NCBI RefSeq assembly: GCF_005405265.1 | Contig: NZ_BJDS01000004.1 | Span: 62,001-126,000 of the forward strand | DNA: 64,000 nt | Origin: Enterococcus songbeiensis | GTDB lineage: Bacteria; Bacillota; Bacilli; Lactobacillales; Enterococcaceae | Reading direction: 5' to 3' | Translations under genes and position numbers: made by a program | In this document: one piece after another, positions 41,445 to 50,961 of the stretch | Layout of the letters: each line of letters starts with the position of its first letter | Numbering within the stretch: position 1 is the stretch's first letter | Notes under the pieces: model-generated | Told to the model about the DNA's origin: nothing | The model's input: the letters and a program-made list of their open reading frames with translations, nothing else | Database searches by the model: none

Positions 41445-41644
41445 ATTCCAACGAAATGTTCCCTTGTCCCGTAACGTTTTATATAGCGTATCCTTCAAAT
41501 TAATGATAAACTATTAACGACTAGAACTCTTAAAAGTGAAGGATGTCTCTTCTGCTGCAAAAGTTGCCTGGAGACAAGCTAGAACGGCGATAAAAATTTT
41601 GTGAAAATTTTATCCGGAATAGACTAAGGACAAGGAGGATTCGA
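41445..41644 (+). promoter_or_regulatory. efp upstream region with two inverted repeats
   Basis: This 200-base gap has ATCCTTCA (41490-41497) facing TGAAGGAT (41537-41544), and TGTCTC (41544-41549) facing GAGACA (41571-41576). The two share a boundary, so they are alternative or stacked foldings. No T-run follows, so these are not terminators. A promoter is likely but not clear. Confidence 0.4.
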
Positions 41645-42202
41645 ATGATTTCAGTAAACGACTTTAAAACTGGTCTGACGATTGAAGTGGATGGTGATAT
41701 TTGGCGCGTAGTGGATTTCCAACACGTGAAACCTGGAAAAGGGGCAGCCTTTGTTCGTTCAAAATTAAAGAATTTGCGGACAGGTGCCGTTCAGGAAAAA
41801 ACATTTCGTGCAGGGGAAAAAGTTGCTAAAGCACAAATCGATAATCGTAAGATGCAGTATCTCTACGAAAGTGGCGGAAATCATGTGTTTATGGATTTGG
41901 GGAATTATGAACAAATCGAAATCCCGCAAGAACAAATTGTTGATGAATTGAAATACATGTTGGAAAATATGGAAGTCAATATCATCATGTATGGCTCGGA
42001 AGTATTAGGTGTTGATCTGCCGAATACGGTGACGCTAGAAGTAGCGGAGACCGATCCAAATATCAAAGGAGATACCTCTTCTGGGGGTTCTAAACCGGCG
42101 AAGATGGAGACTGGCGTAATGGTCAATGTACCGTTTTTTGTCAATCAAGGCGATAAATTAATCGTCAATACCAGTGACGGTACTTACGTATCACGGGCAT
42201 AA
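41645..42202 (+). CDS. efp: Elongation factor P
   Basis: Helps ribosomes through proline stretches. The 185-residue protein has three beta-barrel domains: [20 protein letters not shown] start, the modified-Lys loop [14 protein letters not shown] (Lys near 32), and the C-terminal OB fold with [27 protein letters not shown]-like signature. AGGAGG-type ribosome site CAAGGAGG. It begins a series efp-yqhY-nusB with short gaps. Confidence 0.97.
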   Translation: MISVNDFKTGLTIEVDGDIWRVVDFQHVKPGKGAAFVRSKLKNLRTGAVQEKTFRAGEKVAKAQIDNRKMQYLYESGGNHVFMDLGNYEQIEIPQEQIVDELKYMLENMEVNIIMYGSEVLGVDLPNTVTLEVAETDPNIKGDTSSGGSKPAKMETGVMVNVPFFVNQGDKLIVNTSDGTYVSRA

Positions 42203-42219
42203 GAATGGAGGAACGCAAC

Positions 42220-42645
42220 ATGGCTGATGAAAAGAATTTTGTGCTGAACGCAAACCAAGAATTAGGTGAAATCGTCATTGCACCAGAAGTGATTGAAGTG
42301 ATTATCGGTATCGCTGCATCGAAAGTCGATGGTGTTTATGGCATGCGAGGCACATTTGCAAATAATGTAACAGAATTGCTGGGGCGCTCTGCTCACGGCA
42401 AAGGAGTTTATCTGACTATCGACGAATCAGGAATCAAAGTGGATCTTTATTGCTACATCAAATACGGTGTGTCTGTTCCTAAAGCAGCAATGGCAATTCA
42501 AGAACGGGTCAAACAACAAGTCTTGTTCATGACAGATGTTGCGTTGGCTGAAGTCAATGTACATGTTGTAGCTGTTGTGCCGGAAAAACTAGAATTACCT
42601 GATTTAGATGAATTATTTGAAAGCGAAGAGGAAGAACATGAGTAA
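42220..42645 (+). CDS. yqhY: Asp23/Gls24 family envelope stress protein (YqhY)
   Basis: A 141-residue protein starting at ATG 42220 (MADEKNFVLNANQELGEIVI), after ATGGAGGAA; the ATG 42205 frame would begin on the ribosome site. It has the Asp23 core IAPEVIEVIIGIAASKVDGVYGM and the acidic tail ESEEEEHE. In B. subtilis YqhY affects fatty-acid synthesis control. Overlaps nusB by eight bases, indicating coupled translation. Confidence 0.93.
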   Translation: MADEKNFVLNANQELGEIVIAPEVIEVIIGIAASKVDGVYGMRGTFANNVTELLGRSAHGKGVYLTIDESGIKVDLYCYIKYGVSVPKAAMAIQERVKQQVLFMTDVALAEVNVHVVAVVPEKLELPDLDELFESEEEEHE

Positions 42646-43081
42646 AGAAGTATCCCGTCACGAGATTCGTAAAATGGCACTCCAAGCCTTGTTTCCTCTT
42701 GATTTCAATCAGGATTTATCAAAGCAGGATGCTATCATGCATGCGATTGAATTGGAGCATCATGAAATCATTGATGAAGAACAAGAGAACTTTGTACCAG
42801 GCTATTTAGACCAGCTTGTTGGCGGTGTTTGTGAACGAAAGGCAGAATTGGATGAAATTATTCAAAGCCATTTAAAAAAAGGGTGGAGCATTAAGCGGCT
42901 TCCAAAAATGGATGTCACGATTTTACGAATCGCAATCTATGAAATGCTGCATGTTCCCGAAGTACCCAACAAAGTGGCGTTGAACGAAGCCATCGAATTA
43001 GCCAAAACATTTAGCGATGATCAGTCACGAAAATTCGTCAATGGTGTACTTTCCACCATCAACGATGAAACAGTTCAATAG
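42638..43081 (+). CDS. nusB: Transcription antitermination factor NusB
   Basis: Binds boxA RNA with NusE to support rRNA transcription. The start is ATG 42638 (MSKEVSRHEIRKMALQALF), inside yqhY after GAGGAAGA. The 147-residue all-helical protein has the Arg-rich start and the C-terminal EVPNKVALNEAIELAKTFSDDQSRKFVNGVL, both standard. A terminator follows, so folD begins a new unit. Confidence 0.96.
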   Translation: MSKEVSRHEIRKMALQALFPLDFNQDLSKQDAIMHAIELEHHEIIDEEQENFVPGYLDQLVGGVCERKAELDEIIQSHLKKGWSIKRLPKMDVTILRIAIYEMLHVPEVPNKVALNEAIELAKTFSDDQSRKFVNGVLSTINDETVQ

Positions 43082-43100
43082 ACCATCGTTTGATCAACGA

Positions 43101-43134
43101 AGTCAGAATGGGGTCCCCCGTTCTGGCTTTTCTT
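43101..43134 (+). terminator. Terminator after nusB
   Basis: AGTCAGAATGGGG pairs with CCCCGTTCTGGCT around TC, followed by T-rich sequence. Confidence 0.88.
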
Positions 43135-43234
43135 ATAGGAAAGAAAAAGTTTCCTTTTTTCGTGAAGAAAGCTTTCGCAAAAAATAAGTGCTATGCTAGA
43201 ATAAAGGCAAATGGGTTAAAAAGGAGCGGATTCC

Positions 43235-44089
43235 ATGGCAGAATTGATCAGAGGCAAAGAGTTGGCAGAAACCATGCAGCAACGCCTTGCCGAAGAAGTA
43301 AAAGAACTTGAAGAAGCACACATTCGTCCTGGTTTGGTCGTTCTTTTGGTGGGGGAGAATCCCGCCAGCCAGACGTATGTTAAAAATAAAGAATTAGCTG
43401 CACAACGTATCGGCATTCGTTCAAAAGTTGAACGTTATCCCAGTGATATTTCTGAAGCCGCACTATTGGCAGAAATTGAAAGATACAATCAGGATCCCGC
43501 ATATCACGGTATTTTGGTTCAATTACCTTTACCAAAACAAATCAGTGAAGAAAAGGTATTGCTGGCAATCGACCCCAAGAAGGATGTCGATGGGTTTCAT
43601 CCAATGAATTTAGGAAAATTATTTGCCGGCAAACCGGAAATGATTCCCTGCACTCCTTTTGGTATCATGAAAATGTTTGAGGCGTACAATATTTCGTTAA
43701 AAGGCAAACAAGCGTTAGTCATCGGGCGCAGCAATATCGTAGGCAAACCAATGGCACATCTTTTGTTGGCGGAAAATGCCACAGTTACGATTGCCCACTC
43801 TCAAACGAAACACTTGGCTGAATTAGCCAAACAAGCCGATATTTTAGTCGTTGCAATCGGCAGAGGGCATTTTGTCACCAAAGAATTTGTCAAAGAAGGC
43901 GCTGTTGTTATTGATGTCGGAATGAATCGTAATGAGGAAGGCAAACTAATCGGAGATGTGAAATTTGATGAAGTGGAACCAATCGCTTCTTATATCACGC
44001 CCGTGCCAAGAGGTGTTGGTCCAATGACAATCACCATGCTGATGTACCAAACGATTAAAGCAGCAAAAGGACAGAAATCAGGTGAGTAA
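43235..44089 (+). CDS. folD: Bifunctional methylenetetrahydrofolate dehydrogenase/cyclohydrolase
   Basis: Interconverts one-carbon folates. The 284-residue protein has [14 protein letters not shown] (catalytic Lys), the NADP-binding [20 protein letters not shown] and [20 protein letters not shown] 43235 has AAGGAG upstream. A TGcTATGCT element at about 43189-43197 may be its -10. xseA starts one base after its stop, so folD-xseA-xseB-ispA-tlyA is one run. Confidence 0.97.
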   Translation: MAELIRGKELAETMQQRLAEEVKELEEAHIRPGLVVLLVGENPASQTYVKNKELAAQRIGIRSKVERYPSDISEAALLAEIERYNQDPAYHGILVQLPLPKQISEEKVLLAIDPKKDVDGFHPMNLGKLFAGKPEMIPCTPFGIMKMFEAYNISLKGKQALVIGRSNIVGKPMAHLLLAENATVTIAHSQTKHLAELAKQADILVVAIGRGHFVTKEFVKEGAVVIDVGMNRNEEGKLIGDVKFDEVEPIASYITPVPRGVGPMTITMLMYQTIKAAKGQKSGE

Positions 44090-45427
44090 ATGGCACAAGA
44101 CTATTTAACCGTTACAGCACTGACCAAATATTTGAAACGAAAATTTGATGCAGATCCCTATTTGGAACGGGTATATCTGACGGGAGAAATCTCCAATTTT
44201 CGTTTACGCCCCAATCATCAATATTTCAGTTTAAAAGACGACGGTGCAAAAATCTCTGCAGTGATGTTCAAGGGTGCCTTTGATAAAGTGAAATTTAAAC
44301 CAGAAGAAGGAATGAAGGTTCTGGTGGTTGGCCGAATTTCTCTTTATGAGGCCAGTGGAAATTATCAAATGTATGTCGAACACATGGAACCGGACGGAAT
44401 CGGTGCGTTATATCAAGCCTACGAACAATTAAAAGAAAAACTGGGGAATGAAGGATTGTTTGCAGCACCGAAAAAAAATCTGGTGCGATTTCCTAAGCGA
44501 ATCGCCGTGTTGACCAGTCCAAGCGGTGCAGTTATTCGAGACATCATTACAACGGTTCGCCGTCGGTATCCAATTGCCCAAATTGTTTTATTTCCGACCG
44601 TTGTTCAAGGGGATAAAGCTGCGGATGATGTTGTAAAAAATATTCAGCGGGTGGAAGCAGCCGGTGATTTTGATACAATGATCATTGGGCGAGGCGGAGG
44701 TTCCATCGAAGATTTGTGGCCCTTCAATGAAGAACGGGTAGCACGGGCAATTTTTGCCGCAAAAACACCGATTATTTCTTCTGTTGGGCATGAAACAGAT
44801 ACAACCATTGCTGATTTGGTTGCTGATGTTCGTGCTGCGACCCCAACTGCGGCGGCAGAATTGGCCGTACCGGTCTTAAATGAAGAAGTGGTAAAAATTC
44901 GAGAACGAAAAGCACGTTTGGAACAGGCATTTATTTTCCAATTGCAGAAAAAAAATGAACGCTATCAACGAGCCCTGAATTCTTATGTCTTTCGTCAGCC
45001 AGAGCGGTTGTATGAAGCACAATCGATTCGTTTGGACCAACTGAATCAACGGATGAGACAGCAAATGCAGCAGCTGCTATTTGAAAAAGAGCGACAAGCC
45101 ACCCAGTCGATTCACCGCCTGCAGCAACTAATTCCTTTAGCGAGAGTTCAAGCTGCGCAACAGCAAACGAACTATTTGAATGAACGGCTGATTAAGCAAA
45201 GTCGACAATTAATAGAAGAAAAACAACAACAAATGCAACAAGCCATCCAGTCTTTGGATTTATTGAGTCCATTAAAAATCATGGGTCGAGGTTACAGCTA
45301 CACCACGAAAGACGAAACAGTTGTAAAGTCGGTTGCCGGATTGCGGCCAAAAGATGAATTGCTGATCCATTATCAAGATGGACAGGCAAAAGTTCAAGTA
45401 ATCGAATTAAAAGACAGCAAAAAATGA
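44090..45427 (+). CDS. xseA: Exodeoxyribonuclease VII large subunit
   Basis: Degrades single-stranded DNA with XseB. 445 residues: an N-terminal OB fold (TGEISNFRLRPNHQYFSLKD), the catalytic domain with VLTSPSGAVIRDI, RGGGSIEDLWPFNEE and SSVGHETDTTIAD, then a long Gln/Arg-rich coiled coil (about 265-400) that holds many XseB copies. It begins at the base after the folD stop. Confidence 0.96.
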   Translation: MAQDYLTVTALTKYLKRKFDADPYLERVYLTGEISNFRLRPNHQYFSLKDDGAKISAVMFKGAFDKVKFKPEEGMKVLVVGRISLYEASGNYQMYVEHMEPDGIGALYQAYEQLKEKLGNEGLFAAPKKNLVRFPKRIAVLTSPSGAVIRDIITTVRRRYPIAQIVLFPTVVQGDKAADDVVKNIQRVEAAGDFDTMIIGRGGGSIEDLWPFNEERVARAIFAAKTPIISSVGHETDTTIADLVADVRAATPTAAAELAVPVLNEEVVKIRERKARLEQAFIFQLQKKNERYQRALNSYVFRQPERLYEAQSIRLDQLNQRMRQQMQQLLFEKERQATQSIHRLQQLIPLARVQAAQQQTNYLNERLIKQSRQLIEEKQQQMQQAIQSLDLLSPLKIMGRGYSYTTKDETVVKSVAGLRPKDELLIHYQDGQAKVQVIELKDSKK

Positions 45428-45470
45428 ACACGCGTAGAAATTTTCAGTAGATGGAACGAGGAGGAGAATC

Positions 45471-45692
45471 ATGGCGAATCCAACATTTGAAGAGTCATTA
45501 CAAGAATTAGAACAAATCGTTACCCGCTTGGAGCAAGGAGATGTTCCCCTTGAAGAAGCGTTACAAGCATTTCAAAAAGGAATGGTATTAAGTAAGCAGT
45601 GCCAGGATACTTTGACGAAGGCTGAAAAAACATTAACAAAAATGATGTCAGAAAACAACGAAGAAAAACCATTTGAAGAGGCGGCAGAATGA
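45471..45692 (+). CDS. xseB: Exodeoxyribonuclease VII small subunit
   Basis: A 73-residue two-helix subunit with the typical [33 protein letters not shown] pattern and an acidic tail. AGGAGGAG precedes the ATG. Its stop overlaps the ispA start (ATGA). Confidence 0.95.
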   Translation: MANPTFEESLQELEQIVTRLEQGDVPLEEALQAFQKGMVLSKQCQDTLTKAEKTLTKMMSENNEEKPFEEAAE

Positions 45693-46573
45693 AAAATCTA
45701 GAAGCCATTCGCCGTGAGCATTTGCCGGCGGTCGAAGCCGAGATTCTACGATTTATCGATGAACATGTCATCAATGACCGCTTGAAAGCAAGCATGATGT
45801 ATTCCGTTCAGGCTGGGGGCAAGCGTTTGCGCCCGCTGATACTTCTGGCTACGATTGCTTCTTTTGGGAAAGAAATCGAACAAGGTGCGTATCAAGCTGC
45901 GGCCGCATTGGAAATGCTGCACACATATTCGCTGATTCATGACGATTTGCCGGCAATGGATAATGATGATTTACGCCGAGGCATGCCTACAAATCATGTG
46001 AAATTTGATGAAGCAACGGCTGTGTTGGCGGGTGACGGTTTGCTGACAGAGGCTTTTCATTTGCTGAGTCTGGCAAATATCAAAGCAAGTCCGAAGCTTT
46101 TGCTGATTCAGCAATTGGCAAAAGCGGCTGGAACGCAAGGAATGGTCGCCGGACAAGCAGCGGATGTTCAAGCAGAGGGTCAGCATCTGCCGTTGGCTGA
46201 GATTGCAAAGATTCATCAACATAAAACCGGTGATTTAATGACTTTTGCAATGATTAGCGGCGGAATCTTAGCTGAGCAACCGGAATCCATGATTCTGTCT
46301 ATTCAACGCTTTGCTAAACATTTGGGGTTAGCTTTTCAGATTCGAGATGATTTGTTGGATGCGACTGCAACAGCCGAAGTTCTTGGGAAAAATCCTAATC
46401 GTGACACGATTTTAGAAAAAAGCACCTATCCTTCTTTATTAGGAATCGACGGGGCCCGGCAAGCATTATCAGAAACGTTAATGTATGGGCAAGAAGAAAT
46501 AAAAGAATTACAAAATTCAGCCGATTTTCAGCCGCAACTATTTGCGGAACTGATTGAGCAATTTCGACTATAA
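45689..46573 (+). CDS. ispA: Polyprenyl (farnesyl/geranylgeranyl) diphosphate synthase
   Basis: Makes C15/C20 prenyl diphosphates for undecaprenyl phosphate and quinones. 294 residues with AGGKRLRPL, first Asp-rich motif [19 protein letters not shown] and the second motif DDLLD. Starts within the xseB stop codon. The usual partner gene order (xseB-ispA-tlyA-argR-recN) is intact. Confidence 0.95.
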   Translation: MKNLEAIRREHLPAVEAEILRFIDEHVINDRLKASMMYSVQAGGKRLRPLILLATIASFGKEIEQGAYQAAAALEMLHTYSLIHDDLPAMDNDDLRRGMPTNHVKFDEATAVLAGDGLLTEAFHLLSLANIKASPKLLLIQQLAKAAGTQGMVAGQAADVQAEGQHLPLAEIAKIHQHKTGDLMTFAMISGGILAEQPESMILSIQRFAKHLGLAFQIRDDLLDATATAEVLGKNPNRDTILEKSTYPSLLGIDGARQALSETLMYGQEEIKELQNSADFQPQLFAELIEQFRL

Positions 46574-46587
46574 GAAAGAGGAACCAA

Positions 46588-47403
46588 ATGAAAAAAGAAC
46601 GGGTAGATGTTTTGGCACATCAGCAAGGTCTGTTTGAAACACGTGAACAGGCAAAACGAGGCATCATGGCTGGTCAAGTGTATACTGAAAAAAATGAACG
46701 TCTGGATAAACCAGGAGAAAAAATTGCAGAGAGTACACAGCTGCAAGTTAAAGGCCGGAAGTTGCCGTATGTCTCCCGTGGTGGATTGAAGTTGGAGAAG
46801 GCGTTGAAGATTTTTGATTTTACATTGCGAGATAAAATTGTCTTGGATATTGGAGCATCAACGGGTGGATTTACCGATGTTGCTTTGCAAAACGGGGCTA
46901 AAATGAGCTATGCGCTAGATGTCGGCTACAATCAACTAGCTTGGAAGATCCGGCAGGATGAACGGGTAGTCGTGATGGAACGAACCAATTTTCGGTATGC
47001 AAAACCGGAAGATTTCAGTGAAGGCAGACCGGAAGCCGCAACAATCGATGTTTCCTTTATTTCTTTACGATTAATGCTGCCGCCGTTGCATGAAATTTTA
47101 GCTGAAAATGGGGATGTTATGGCCTTGATCAAACCACAATTTGAGGCCGGAAAAGGAGCCGTTGGAAAACACGGGATTGTTCGTGATCCAAAAACCCATC
47201 AACAAGTAGTCGAAGAGATTGTGGCTTTTGCAAGAAATGAAAACTATGATGTCAAAGGTCTCAGCTTTTCGCCGATTACGGGTGGAGAAGGAAACATCGA
47301 GTTTATCATCCACTTAAGAAAAAGCGATGAATTGGGAACTATCGCGGAATCTATCGATATTTCCCAGCTAGTAAAAGAAGCCCATCAGCAGTTAGATAAA
47401 TAG
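46588..47403 (+). CDS. tlyA: TlyA family rRNA methyltransferase (YqxC)
   Basis: A 271-residue protein with an N-terminal S4 RNA-binding domain (ERVDVLAHQQGLFETREQAKRGIMAG) and an FtsJ-like methyltransferase domain (LDIGASTGGFTDVALQNG, ALDVGYNQLAWKIR, LIKPQFEAGKG). Likely 2'-O-methylates rRNA; a haemolysin role is historical. It lies 14 bases after ispA. Confidence 0.92.
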   Translation: MKKERVDVLAHQQGLFETREQAKRGIMAGQVYTEKNERLDKPGEKIAESTQLQVKGRKLPYVSRGGLKLEKALKIFDFTLRDKIVLDIGASTGGFTDVALQNGAKMSYALDVGYNQLAWKIRQDERVVVMERTNFRYAKPEDFSEGRPEAATIDVSFISLRLMLPPLHEILAENGDVMALIKPQFEAGKGAVGKHGIVRDPKTHQQVVEEIVAFARNENYDVKGLSFSPITGGEGNIEFIIHLRKSDELGTIAESIDISQLVKEAHQQLDK

Positions 47404-47431
47404 TCGAAAAAAATGAGAGGAGTACATAAGG

Positions 47432-47881
47432 ATGAGAAAAAAAGACCGACACCGTTTGCTTACCCGCTTATTAAGTGAAAAAAATATTCAAAAGCAAGAA
47501 GAATTTGTTGAACTGCTTAAAGAGCGGGATGTCATCGTCACTCAAGCAACGATTTCCCGGGATATCAAGGAATTGAAACTGATTAAAGTGCCTTCTCCAG
47601 ATGGTGGCTACCGTTACAGTTTGCCGGCAGAAACGGTGGAAGACGTGGGTGCCAAACTGGCCAAAATTTTAAAAGATGCTTTTGTTGCCGTGGATCAGAT
47701 GGAAAAATTCGTTATTCTGAGAACCTTGCCCGGCAATGCATCGGCAGCGGCAAATTTGATTGATCGCCGGTTTAAAGAGCAGTTGTTCGCTACGTTGAAT
47801 GATGATGATAATGTGTTGATGATCACCCGCACAGAAGAAGACGCTGCAATGATTCGCCGTGATTTTTTGCATTATTTATAA
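47432..47881 (+). CDS. argR: Arginine repressor ArgR/AhrC
   Basis: A hexameric arginine-sensing regulator. The 149-residue protein has a winged-helix N-terminus (RLLTRLLSEKNIQKQEEFVELL...VTQATISRDIKELKL) and a C-terminal arginine-binding/oligomerisation domain with LPGNASAAANLIDRR and NDDDNVLMITRTEEDA. Placed directly before recN, as in other Firmicutes. GAGAGGAG precedes the start. Confidence 0.95.
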   Translation: MRKKDRHRLLTRLLSEKNIQKQEEFVELLKERDVIVTQATISRDIKELKLIKVPSPDGGYRYSLPAETVEDVGAKLAKILKDAFVAVDQMEKFVILRTLPGNASAAANLIDRRFKEQLFATLNDDDNVLMITRTEEDAAMIRRDFLHYL

Positions 47882-47896
47882 TCTAGGAGGCAGCAG

Positions 47897-49579
47897 ATGT
47901 TACTGGAGCTAACGATCAAGAATTTTGCAATTATTTCGGAATTGCAACTGAGTTTCTATAAAGGAATGACTGCCTTGACTGGGGAAACTGGTGCTGGTAA
48001 ATCAATCATTATTGATGCGTTGGGATTATTGGCAGGTGGCCGCGGGTCTAGTGATTATATTCGGCAGGGCAGCGACAAATGTCTGTTGGAGGGCTTGTTT
48101 GAAATGCCCATTCGTCCCGATTTTTCTGCATTAATGGAGGAATTAGGAATCGAAACGGAAGAAAACCTATTGATAATTCAACGAGACATGGCAATCACGG
48201 GGAAAAATATTTGTCGAGTCAATGGTCGAACGATTACTCTGGCAAATTTACGCCGGGTCGGTGCCTATCTTGTGGATATCCAAGGGCAAAATGAACACCA
48301 AGAATTATTACAGCCGGAACAACATCTTTCTTTGATCGATGAATTTGGAGATGGAAAGTACAAAGAATTGTTGGCTGACTATCGGGAAAACTACTTGAGC
48401 TATCGCAAGTTGGAACAGCAAATTCGCAAAATACAAATGAATGAACAATCGTTTGTGCAGCGGATGGATATGCTGCGGTTTCAGCAAGAAGAGATTCAGC
48501 AGGCACAACTGCAACCGGAGGAAGAAGAGCAGTTGACGGATGAACGGGACAAATTAAGCAATTACCAAAAAATCGTGGATGCATTGGCTCATGGCTATGA
48601 AGCCTTGGCAGCGGAAGGCGCACCTAGTTTAGATGGTGTCGGTGTTGCTCTGAGTGAGATGCAAGGCATCGCTCATTTGGACTCGGACTATGAAGCAATT
48701 AGTGAAAATATTCAAACAGCCTATTATCTTTTGCAGGATGCCGCTGGCGAAATCTCACGGCAGGTGGATAGTCTAGAGCTTGATGAAGAACGTTTGGAAA
48801 GTGTCGAACAGCGATTGGATTTGATTCGTCAGTTAAAAAGAAAATATGGGGAGACGATTCCCGCAATATTGGCTTACGCAGAGAAAATTACGGAAGAATT
48901 AACAGAAGCGGATTTTTCTGAAGAAGCCTTGGATAAAATGGCGCAAGAATTGCAACAAAAAGAAGCGTTTGTCTGGCAGTTGGCTGAAAAAGTCCATACA
49001 CAGCGAAAAATGATTGCCCATCGCTTGGAGAAAGAAATTCTACAAGAGTTGAGAGATCTTTACATGGAAAACAGCCAATTTGAGGTTGTTTTTAATTCTG
49101 GAAAGAAAGTGCTGAAAGAGGACGGCTTTGATGACGTAGAATTTTTCTTGACGACAAATCCTGGAGAACCGCTAAAACCCTTGGTAAAAGTTGCTTCAGG
49201 AGGAGAACTCTCACGGATTTTGTTGGCATTGAAAACGATTTTTTCAAAATCACAAGGAATTACCAGTATTATTTTTGACGAAGTAGATACAGGGGTAAGT
49301 GGGCGAGTAGCGCAAGCAATCGCACAAAAAATCTCTAAAATTGCTCGCAATTCACAGGTTTTGTGTATCACTCATTTACCGCAGGTCGCTGCAAGTGCGG
49401 ATTATCAATACTACATTGTAAAAAAAATCCAAAAGGGACGTACAATCACGCAAGTCAAACAGTTAAATGAGCAGGAACGTGTGGATGAAATTGCGCGGAT
49501 GTTGGCAGGTGCTGAAATCACTGAATTAACGATTCAACATGCCAAAGAATTATTGGAGATGGCTAGAGCAGCTGGTTAA
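47897..49579 (+). CDS. recN: DNA repair protein RecN
   Basis: An SMC-like ATPase acting at double-strand breaks. 560 residues: Walker A GETGAGKSIIIDALG, an intervening antiparallel coiled coil (about 155-365), signature KVASGGELSRILLAL, and Walker B IIFDEVDTGVSG. AGGAGGC upstream of ATG 47897. Ends the folD-recN run; a terminator follows. Confidence 0.97.
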   Translation: MLLELTIKNFAIISELQLSFYKGMTALTGETGAGKSIIIDALGLLAGGRGSSDYIRQGSDKCLLEGLFEMPIRPDFSALMEELGIETEENLLIIQRDMAITGKNICRVNGRTITLANLRRVGAYLVDIQGQNEHQELLQPEQHLSLIDEFGDGKYKELLADYRENYLSYRKLEQQIRKIQMNEQSFVQRMDMLRFQQEEIQQAQLQPEEEEQLTDERDKLSNYQKIVDALAHGYEALAAEGAPSLDGVGVALSEMQGIAHLDSDYEAISENIQTAYYLLQDAAGEISRQVDSLELDEERLESVEQRLDLIRQLKRKYGETIPAILAYAEKITEELTEADFSEEALDKMAQELQQKEAFVWQLAEKVHTQRKMIAHRLEKEILQELRDLYMENSQFEVVFNSGKKVLKEDGFDDVEFFLTTNPGEPLKPLVKVASGGELSRILLALKTIFSKSQGITSIIFDEVDTGVSGRVAQAIAQKISKIARNSQVLCITHLPQVAASADYQYYIVKKIQKGRTITQVKQLNEQERVDEIARMLAGAEITELTIQHAKELLEMARAAG

Positions 49580-49590
49580 TCCATAAAAAG

Positions 49591-49627
49591 AAAGAGAGTA
49601 GAACAAAAAATTTGTTCTACTCTCTTT
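49591..49627. terminator. Bidirectional terminator between recN and the DUF4044 gene
   Basis: AAAGAGAGTAGAACAAA pairs perfectly with TTTGTTCTACTCTCTTT around AAA, with A-rich and T-rich flanks. Confidence 0.93.
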
Positions 49628-49637
49628 GTCTATTTTT

Positions 49638-49754
49638 TTACATAATGCTGAAAATGGCTGTTAAAAATACGGAACCTACTGTTAGAATCAACATAGTCCA
49701 GATAACGACTTTTGTAACTTTGGAAAACGTGCTGGTTGATTTTTTTTCGTTCAT
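49638..49754 (-). CDS. DUF4044 family single-helix membrane protein (38 residues)
   Basis: A short minus-strand gene, easily missed. It starts at ATG 49754, seven bases after AGGGTGG, and ends at TAA 49640-49638. The product begins MNEKKSTSTFSKVTKVVIW, then has a hydrophobic helix (about 16-37) with MLILTVGSVFLTAIFS. The charged N-terminus, [ST]F-x-K-V-T-K-[IV]-V-[VI]-W motif and length match DUF4044, a family of tiny membrane proteins in Lactobacillales. A -35-like TTGTAA and AT-rich -10 are found upstream on the minus strand. Function unknown. Confidence 0.82.
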   Translation of the reverse strand: MNEKKSTSTFSKVTKVVIWTMLILTVGSVFLTAIFSIM

Positions 49755-49858
49755 ACGATCCACCCTTTTTTATCATTGCTATTCAAAGTTTACAATCAAA
49801 CGTCTCTTTCTTCAAGTAACAATTGAAAAAGTTTACAAAGTTTTCTTTTTTTTAATAA

Positions 49859-49975
49859 ATTTGTTTCATTCGGGAAGATCTTCTTGAACCTGATGATAGG
49901 ACAGCTAGTGATAAGCTGAGTAGAGTTGAGATGGGAATAAAGGAGCAGCTGAAGTTGAAGGTGACACACAAATAA
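49859..49975 (+). pseudogene. Possible 3' fragment of an unrecognised gene
   Basis: An open stretch of 38 codons without a start codon ends in TAA. It would encode a charged segment with EDLLEPDDRTASDKLSRV and EQLKLKVTHK. Codons AAG, GAG, CTG and AGA/AGG dominate, unlike the neighbouring core genes, which prefer AAA, GAA and TTA/TTG. This suggests the tail of a transferred gene left at the edge of the accessory block. It may also be chance. Confidence 0.3.
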
Positions 49976-50080
49976 ATTTGCAAAATGGCACGAAATGCTA
50001 AAATAACGACGCGTATTATCATTCATATTGTATCTGTTGTTTGGTAAACTTTAAATAGTAATTGAAAGAGAGGAAACTGT

Positions 50081-50941
50081 ATGATGAAAAATAAAACAGT
50101 CATTATTACGGGGGCAAGTGATGGAATCGGTAAGGCATTGGCTCGCCAGTTAAAAGAAAAAGGCGCCAATGTTGTCATCATTGGACGCTCTCCTGAAAAA
50201 ACAAAAGCGGTCGGTACAGAACTAAAAGCACCGTATTATGTCGCAGATTTTACAAAACTTGATGAGGTGCGGGAACTGGGCAAGAAGCTACGTACTGATT
50301 TTCCACAAATTGATGTGTTATTTAACAACGCTGGTGGCGTTTATGGTGACCGGGTTGTAACGGTGGACGGATATGAAAAAACTTTTCAAATCAATCATCT
50401 GGCACACTTTCTATTAACGAACATACTTTTTGATACGCTTGCTGCAAGCAAAGCAACTATCGTGAATACCTCAAGTGTTGGCAATAGCGGTCTCAGCCGA
50501 CTTGACATTGAGGACCTTAATATGGAGAAAAGGTACAGCAATTCCAGTGCTTACGGAAATGCGAAGCTAGAAAATATACTCTTTACCAAAGAATTTAACA
50601 GGCGTTATGGTAAAACGGGAATGTCTATGGTTGCCTTTTATCCGGGCAACGTTCTTACAAGTTTTGCGAAGGAAGCCAATGGTTTGATGCGTGGAATGTA
50701 TCGTTTTGCACAGCGACATAAGTTTGCACAAAAAATATTGGCAATGATTCCACCGGAACAAGGAGCGGATACAGCGGTATGGCTTGCAACTACTACACCG
50801 GGAAAAGATTGGCAGCCAGGAGAATATTACTACAAGCGAAAGATCGCTAAAGCACATAAATTGGCTTATGATGAAAAGACAGCCCGTTCGCTTTGGGAAC
50901 AGAGTGAAAAGATGGCTGGCGTGAAGTATCCATCGTTATAG
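50081..50941 (+). CDS. SDR family NAD(P)-dependent oxidoreductase
   Basis: A 286-residue short-chain dehydrogenase close to the retinol-dehydrogenase/WWOX-like group. Shows TGASDGIGKALA (cofactor loop), NNAGGVYGD, the catalytic TSSVG Ser and YGNAKLEN (YxxxK). Substrate unknown. The 195-base region before it (49888-50080) contains the fragment above and a possible TTGCAA/TAAAAT promoter near 49978-50005. It lies 20 bases before an AraC regulator, forming a pair. Codon choice looks less AT-driven than the flanking core genes. Confidence 0.88.
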   Translation: MMKNKTVIITGASDGIGKALARQLKEKGANVVIIGRSPEKTKAVGTELKAPYYVADFTKLDEVRELGKKLRTDFPQIDVLFNNAGGVYGDRVVTVDGYEKTFQINHLAHFLLTNILFDTLAASKATIVNTSSVGNSGLSRLDIEDLNMEKRYSNSSAYGNAKLENILFTKEFNRRYGKTGMSMVAFYPGNVLTSFAKEANGLMRGMYRFAQRHKFAQKILAMIPPEQGADTAVWLATTTPGKDWQPGEYYYKRKIAKAHKLAYDEKTARSLWEQSEKMAGVKYPSL

Positions 50942-50961
50942 ACTAAAGAAGGGTTGATAAA

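Noticed and set aside
43090-43311. 73-codon plus-strand frame between nusB and folD
   Set aside because: It begins just before a terminator and overlaps folD in another frame; no ribosome site.
49612-49887. 91-codon plus-strand frame after recN
   Set aside because: It starts inside a terminator hairpin, is opposite the DUF4044 gene, has no ribosome site, and its composition is that of AT-rich non-coding DNA.
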